From IMG/VR virus record IMGVR_UViG_3300045970_000591, positions 1 through 64,000 of that record: a stretch of 64,000 nucleotides of DNA. The stretch is one strand, 5' to 3'. This DNA comes from a virus. This document shows, one piece after another, positions 59,424-64,000 of this stretch; position 1 is the stretch's first letter, and every line of letters starts with the position of its first letter. Both the position numbers and the translations under genes were made by a program. A model generated the notes under the pieces. It saw only the letters and a list, made by a program, of their open reading frames with translations, had not been told where the DNA came from and did no database searches.

Positions 59424-60596
59424 ATGGCAACAAAGCTATTTGAATCAAACTGGGGCGCTACAAAACAAGCCCTTTTAGAAGGCCTATCAGGAACCCGCCG
59501 CCAATCCATGGACACAGTGTTTGAAAACACTCGTAGATATTTGGCAGAATCGGCAACTGCTGGTGCCACACAATCAGGTAATATTGCAGTTCTTAACAAA
59601 GTAATGCTACCTTTAATCCGTCGGGTTATGCCGACCGTTATCGCTAACGAAATCATGGGTGTTCAGCCTATGACAGGTCCTGTGGGTCAAATCCACACCC
59701 TGCGCGTTCGTTACGCTAACACTGCCGCTGGTGTAACAGCTGGTACAGAAGCACTTGGTCCATTCGAAATTGCTAAGGCATATTCGGGTAACGAAGTTGC
59801 TGCTAATGCCGCAGCCGCATCGACAGCACGTTTAGAAGGCGTACCAGGTAACAAGTTAAGCATCCAAATCTTGAAAGAGACCGTGGAAGCTAAGACACGT
59901 AAGTTATCAGCTCGCTGGACATTTGAAGCAGCACAAGATGCTAATGCTATTCATGGTATTGACATCGAAGCAGAAATCATGCAAGCTCTTGCACAAGAAA
60001 TCACTGTTGAAATCGACCAAGAAATGTTGTTCAAGTTAGGTAGCTTAGTGCCAGTTGCACCAACTACATTCAACCAAGCAGCAGTGTCTGGAACAGCTAC
60101 TTATGTTGGTGACGAAATGGCCGCTCTTGCAGTCATGATCAACCAGCAAGCAAACTTGATTTCCACTCGCACACGTCGCGGTGCAGCTAACTGGGCAGTT
60201 GTTTCGCCAACAGCGTTAACAATTCTTCAGTCTGCTACTACATCGACATTTGCTCGTACCACAGAAGGTACATTCGAAGCACCTACAAACACAAAGTTTG
60301 TTGGTACATTGAACAGCACAATGCGCGTGTATGTGAACCAATACGCAAGTGATGGCGACCCTATTTTGTTAGGTTACAAAGGCCCAACAGAAACAGACGC
60401 AGCAGCTTACTACTGCCCATACATTCCATTGATGAGCATCGGCCCAATCATGGATCCACAGACTTTCGAGCCAGTGGTTTCGTTCATGACACGCTATGGC
60501 TACTTGGAATTGACCAACACAGCAAACAGCTTCGGTAACGCAGCTGACTATTTGTCCAAGGTTGGAATAGACAGCAGCACATTGAAATTTTATTGA
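59424..60596 (+). CDS. 23: Major capsid protein gp23
   Basis: The 390-aa protein has the gp23 core: LPLIRRVMPTVIANEIMGVQPMTGPVGQI near residue 65, RKLSARWTFEAAQD and a C-terminal DPQTFEPVVSFMTRYGYLELTN. A gp21-type site LAE|S lies at residues 40-43, so the mature protein should begin near residue 43. AGGAGA precedes the ATG. T4 gp23 is 521 aa; the shorter form is typical of marine T4-like phages. Codons are notably richer in C-ending types than in the small accessory genes. Confidence 0.92.
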   Translation: MATKLFESNWGATKQALLEGLSGTRRQSMDTVFENTRRYLAESATAGATQSGNIAVLNKVMLPLIRRVMPTVIANEIMGVQPMTGPVGQIHTLRVRYANTAAGVTAGTEALGPFEIAKAYSGNEVAANAAAASTARLEGVPGNKLSIQILKETVEAKTRKLSARWTFEAAQDANAIHGIDIEAEIMQALAQEITVEIDQEMLFKLGSLVPVAPTTFNQAAVSGTATYVGDEMAALAVMINQQANLISTRTRRGAANWAVVSPTALTILQSATTSTFARTTEGTFEAPTNTKFVGTLNSTMRVYVNQYASDGDPILLGYKGPTETDAAAYYCPYIPLMSIGPIMDPQTFEPVVSFMTRYGYLELTNTANSFGNAADYLSKVGIDSSTLKFY

Positions 60597-60602
60597 TCAA
60601 AA

Positions 60603-60665
60603 AGGAAGTATTCAACTACTTCCTCGGATAATAAAAATAAGAAGCCTCACTTTGTGGGGCTTTTT
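60603..60665 (+). terminator. Rho-independent terminator after gp23
   Basis: AAGCCTCAC (60642-60650) pairs with GTGGGGCTT (60654-60662), one G-U pair included, and a T-tract runs to 60665. A second 8-bp stem AGGAAGTA/TACTTCCT at 60603-60624 precedes it. The T-rich sequence on the other side suggests it also ends the convergent homing endonuclease transcript. Confidence 0.8.
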
Positions 60666-60670
60666 CTTGA

Positions 60671-62122
60671 CTATATTATATTTAATATCCATGTAGACTG
60701 GCCGCAATCCCAGTATCGTCTATACCCTGCCAAGAACATATTTTCAGCTTGAGATTTAGTTGAATCATAAGTTTTTAACCATTTCTGTAGTTGAGCTGTT
60801 TGACTTTTATGCCGCGATATAGGGTAGTTTCCGTCGGTCCAATAAAACCCTGGGGCAATATTTCTCGATAATGTAAATCCGAGTGTTTTATATAGTGCCC
60901 CTGTGAATTTACTCATGTCACAATATGATACTATTATTTTATTATTGAATATATTTTTAATGGCGTTAAATAACTTATGTGCGCCACCTACGACTATATA
61001 ATCTAATCTTGTGCATACTCTTAATAGTTCGATGTCTGCTATTTTAGAAAAACGAGATTTTCCTATGCTCATTAACATGCATAATTCATTATTAAAATAT
61101 AAACCAACGGCATACGACGATGCAATATACCCCTGCAAATGATTTCTATTTAGAAATGATTTTTCTTCTTCTTTGTCAACTTGCTTTAATACGAGTTTTC
61201 TTGCATATACCTTTGTTGAAATACCTACTTTTGTTTTGATTATAGATTTTATAATATCTGTTTTATTTGCCCACTCAAAATCGGTTATTTGTATAAGATT
61301 AATTCCAGTTTTAATAGCTAAATCGGTTTTATATTTGTGTTTATTCTTATCCTCGATTTTCGGTGTATGAGGGCAATAAGGGTTGTGCGAATGCCAATAC
61401 AGGCCATTTAATTCTATTCCCAATCTGTAATCGGAAATATAAATGTCGAGTTCTTTTGATTTTAACACCTCCCAATCACTGTGTATATATGATATGTCTA
61501 TGCTATCTAAAAATGCACAAATTTCTTTTTCTTGTATAGAGTATTGTGTTCTTTGTCGAATTGTGAAATTGTGCTTCCTACAATACTCACCCACAGTGCC
61601 ATAATATACATTTAGGTCCTGTGCAATTTCAGTTAATGATTTTTGTTTATCTATGTATTCTTTGTGCAGCCATTTTTCGTCATTTAATAATATTTCGTTT
61701 TCGGGCGTAAGTTTTGATTTTGATAATGTTTTTCTTACACTGTCTCTTTGCATACTAAAAGGTACACCGAATCGCTGAATCATTGTGTCCTCTCGTTTTT
61801 TATTTATTATATCATTTTCTTCTTTAGTAGTTTTGCTTTTTGTACTAATGACGCCTGCTGATATATTTTCCTTGGTACACTGACACTTATTTGCAGGTCC
61901 ACAACACACCCATCCTTCGGATATTCTATTGAGCGTTTTTTTATTACCGTATTTACAAATATTACTTTCGCCGTTTAGCGCAGAGTATATTACTGTAGGA
62001 TAATGAGTTGATTCGATTAACGTATTATTACTTACCCAAGATGACATATCACTTGATTTTTTAATAATCGATGAGTAATGTTTCGGTTTTTCTTTTATAA
62101 TATTTAAAATCTTAGCTCTCAT
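60671..62122 (-). CDS. Homing endonuclease, EDxHD (VSR/PD-(D/E)XK-like) type
   Basis: The 483-aa free-standing nuclease has a Cys cluster (CCGPANKCQC, near residue 75), a helix-turn-helix (SLTEIAQDLNVYYGTVGEYCRKHNF) and the catalytic block LDIYISDYRLGIELNGLYWHS with GINLIQITDFEW. This type cuts a homologous allele so that its own gene is copied in. It sits just after gp23, on the opposite strand. AAAGG precedes the ATG at 62122; a TTG at 62173 overlaps the promoter and is rejected. Confidence 0.8.
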   Translation of the reverse strand: MRAKILNIIKEKPKHYSSIIKKSSDMSSWVSNNTLIESTHYPTVIYSALNGESNICKYGNKKTLNRISEGWVCCGPANKCQCTKENISAGVISTKSKTTKEENDIINKKREDTMIQRFGVPFSMQRDSVRKTLSKSKLTPENEILLNDEKWLHKEYIDKQKSLTEIAQDLNVYYGTVGEYCRKHNFTIRQRTQYSIQEKEICAFLDSIDISYIHSDWEVLKSKELDIYISDYRLGIELNGLYWHSHNPYCPHTPKIEDKNKHKYKTDLAIKTGINLIQITDFEWANKTDIIKSIIKTKVGISTKVYARKLVLKQVDKEEEKSFLNRNHLQGYIASSYAVGLYFNNELCMLMSIGKSRFSKIADIELLRVCTRLDYIVVGGAHKLFNAIKNIFNNKIIVSYCDMSKFTGALYKTLGFTLSRNIAPGFYWTDGNYPISRHKSQTAQLQKWLKTYDSTKSQAENMFLAGYRRYWDCGQSTWILNII

Positions 62123-62153
62123 ATAACCTTTGATGTTACAGCTTATTATACCG

Positions 62154-62161
62154 TATTTATG
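62154..62161 (-). promoter_or_regulatory. Late-type box CATAAATA for the homing endonuclease
   Basis: CATAAATA on the minus strand lies 31 bases upstream of the ATG at 62122. It shows that this mobile gene uses a phage-type promoter. Confidence 0.45.
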
Positions 62162-62195
62162 ACCTCTAATCAAGAATCCTAATATTTAAAATGAA

Positions 62196-62203
62196 GATAA
62201 ATA
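62196..62203 (+). promoter_or_regulatory. Late promoter GATAAATA for the collagen-like fibre
   Basis: GATAAATA lies 19 bases before the ATG at 62223, followed by a GGAG ribosome binding site (62212-62215). Confidence 0.6.
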
Positions 62204-62222
62204 AAGTAATCGGAGTTAATAA

Positions 62223-64000
62223 ATGGTAATCAAAGTCAGCACACTGCTAAAAAGCACTACATCACTATCAGCTGATCCAGCACCCAAACTATTTGCGCCA
62301 TTAGACACAAATAACTTTGCTATTGCAAACGGTGTAAATCCTGTAACAATATCATCAAATAAATATCCAACAACACAAGGCAGTAACGGACAAGTTTTAA
62401 CGACAGACGGCACAGGCAACCTATCTTGGGGTGCAGGTGGCGGAAGTGGCTATAGTGGCTATAGCGGATTTAGAGGCTTATCTGGATATTCGGGATTAAA
62501 TGGTACCTCTGTTGCATTAAAAGGATCTGTTGCAAACTTTGCAGCACTGCCGTTGGTTGCTACCGCAGGTGATTTATGGGTTACATTGGATACAGGTCAC
62601 GGTTGGGTGTCGGACGGTGCAAACGGCTGGTCAGATGTGGGGCAGATTCAAGGACCAACTGGTATAACAGGCACAAGCGGATATTCAGGTACAAGTGGAT
62701 ATAGCGGTACTAATGGTGCATTTGGTTTCAGTGGATTCAGCGGTACGTCGGGTTATAGTGGCTTTAGCGGTACATCTGGTTTAGATGGAACAAGTGGCTA
62801 CAGCGGTGTAAGTGGTTACAGCGGCATTGACGGTGCAGTGGGCACAAGTGGCTACAGCGGGTGGTCAGGTATTAGCGGCGCAAGCGGTTATAGTGGTGTA
62901 AGTGGTTCAAATGGAACTAATGGAACATCCGGTGTAAGTGGATATAGCGGCATCAGTGGAACAAATGGCTACAGTGGCGCAACAGGAACAAGTGGCTATA
63001 GTGGCGCAACAGGAACAAGCGGTTTCAGTGGTTATAGTGGTGCCGGTGCGGTATTAGGCACAGACATTCAGCGTTGCGGTTTCTTAAATCAGACAGAAAC
63101 AACTATTGCCTTCGATGGTACTAATACATTTACGTTAGGTGATGCAGGATCTGGTTGGTCATATTACCTAAACGGTACAAAATACACTGTTTCGGGTGCT
63201 AAGACTGTCACTTTAAGTGCCACACCTCCCGCTGCAAAAGCAGTTTATTTTATTAGTATTTCAAATAACACAACAGGTACATTAAGTGTTTCGACTACTG
63301 CCTGGGATTTAACTGATCCACTCACAATACCTGTTGCAATAGTTAACTGGGATAATTCACTAACTCCTAAGTTTTGGTTAGCAGATGAGCGCCACTCAAC
63401 TAAGATTGATCGTAGGGTGCATTATTACCTACACTCAACACAAGGTACAAAAGTACAGACAAGTGGTGCTATAGCAGGATATACTGTTTCACCAGCAGTT
63501 CCTACTAATGTAAACAATACATTCTCTATAGGCGCAACAGTAATCGAAGACGAAGATATTATTCTAAGTCTTGCAGCATTAGCAGACCCGAACGGCACTG
63601 CAACAGATTATGTAAATCTATATAGAACAGCAGCATCAACCTATGCATGGGCAGTATCTGCATTACCATATCCGTCATCTGCTACATTTATTCAATATGA
63701 TAATGCTGGCACACTAACAACAGGCGTTACAGGTAGATTCTATAACTCATATCTATTATATACTGACTACGAAGGTGCAGGACGTTACTTAATGGTGCCC
63801 GGTAGAGCCCAGTTTACAACTTTAGCCCTTGCACAAGCAGAGAGCCCATCAACATTTGATTGGACAGGTATTGGCATCTCTGAGTTTGTAATAGCCTACC
63901 AATTCACATGGTTTACTGATGTTGCATATACAACAACAGGTAGGGCTAGATTAGCAGCGACACCAGTTAAAGTAAATATATCAACAGTAAGCGCAACTGC
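62223..64000 (+). CDS. Collagen-like tail fibre protein (partial)
   Basis: The open frame starts MVIKVSTLLKST and runs past the window edge, so at least 592 aa are present. Residues about 75-275 are collagen-like Gly-x-y repeats, mostly GTSGYSG, GYSGFSG and GATGTSG, interrupted by a compact domain (residues about 95-140, with ALPLVATAGDLWVTLD). A strand-rich C-terminal region follows. Phage collagen repeats form trimeric fibre shafts. The N terminus (LSADPAPKLFAPLDTNNF) would attach to the virion. Its C-terminal end lies outside the window. Confidence 0.75.
   Translation, partial: MVIKVSTLLKSTTSLSADPAPKLFAPLDTNNFAIANGVNPVTISSNKYPTTQGSNGQVLTTDGTGNLSWGAGGGSGYSGYSGFRGLSGYSGLNGTSVALKGSVANFAALPLVATAGDLWVTLDTGHGWVSDGANGWSDVGQIQGPTGITGTSGYSGTSGYSGTNGAFGFSGFSGTSGYSGFSGTSGLDGTSGYSGVSGYSGIDGAVGTSGYSGWSGISGASGYSGVSGSNGTNGTSGVSGYSGISGTNGYSGATGTSGYSGATGTSGFSGYSGAGAVLGTDIQRCGFLNQTETTIAFDGTNTFTLGDAGSGWSYYLNGTKYTVSGAKTVTLSATPPAAKAVYFISISNNTTGTLSVSTTAWDLTDPLTIPVAIVNWDNSLTPKFWLADERHSTKIDRRVHYYLHSTQGTKVQTSGAIAGYTVSPAVPTNVNNTFSIGATVIEDEDIILSLAALADPNGTATDYVNLYRTAASTYAWAVSALPYPSSATFIQYDNAGTLTTGVTGRFYNSYLLYTDYEGAGRYLMVPGRAQFTTLALAQAESPSTFDWTGIGISEFVIAYQFTWFTDVAYTTTGRARLAATPVKVNISTVSAT
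62438..63050 (+). repeat. Collagen-like Gly-x-y coding repeats
   Basis: Repeated 9- and 18-base units encode GYSG, GTSG and GFSG. Codon variation among units (GGC TAT AGT versus GGA TAT AGC) shows the repeats are old enough to have drifted at the DNA level while the protein pattern was kept. Confidence 0.8.

Noticed and set aside
62438-63050. CRISPR-like direct repeats
   Set aside because: The repeats are in frame, encode Gly-x-y triplets and have no unique spacers of constant length.

Overview
This window is part of the genome of a large, AT-rich, T4-like tailed phage (contractile-tailed myovirus of the T4 superfamily). It encodes a recognisable T4-type late set: capsid genes 20, 21, 22 and 23, baseplate genes 5, 6, 25, 26 and 53, the gp46/gp47 recombination nuclease and the gp55 late sigma factor. 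No tRNA, rRNA or CRISPR array was recognised, and the host cannot be named from the sequence.

Layout. Positions 1-5,248 are an accessory region of small monocistronic cassettes (promoter, small ORF, hairpin) separated by repeats and stacked sigma70-type promoters. Two of its ORFs (203 and 108 aa) lie in tracts of about 700 and 470 bp that contain no GA, TC, GG or CC dinucleotide. Positions 5,249-14,743 hold a tandem array of 31 short paralogous proteins (55-148 aa) that share a C-terminal core of the form DAVAFKLKFG, plus one ORF without it. Most are joined by ATGA stop/start overlaps. The array is split by a divergent pair of late genes (9,117-11,616). Positions 14,825-16,627 carry small genes and a DnaQ-like exonuclease.

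Positions 16,638-41,136 run on the minus strand and form the tail/baseplate block: tail fibres, a 2,962-aa structural protein, gp6, gp25, an M15-type peptidase, gp5 with a C-terminal lysozyme, a large hub-region protein, gp53 and a tube-associated protein. Positions 41,256-47,480 run on the plus strand: gp55, gp47, gp46, a Dam-type methylase and two nuclease-like proteins. After a minus-strand nuclease, two small genes and an endolysin comes a 750-bp gene-free segment with many hairpins. gp26 follows on the minus strand, and a gp51-like frame appears to be fused to it by a -1 ribosomal frameshift. The window ends with the tape measure protein, portal, prohead proteins, protease, scaffold, major capsid protein, a homing endonuclease and a collagen-like fibre cut by the window edge.

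Expression. Two promoter classes can be read directly. Early-type promoters are TTGACN/TTGCAN, a 16-17 bp spacer and TATAAT/TATACT. Late-type promoters are GATAAATA, GGTAAATA or CATAAATA, fitting the gp55 encoded here. In both classes several promoters sit so that the predicted first transcribed base falls within about 2 nt of the A of the start codon, so leaderless translation looks common in this phage. The accessory cassettes and the paralog array have early-type promoters; the structural genes have late-type ones.
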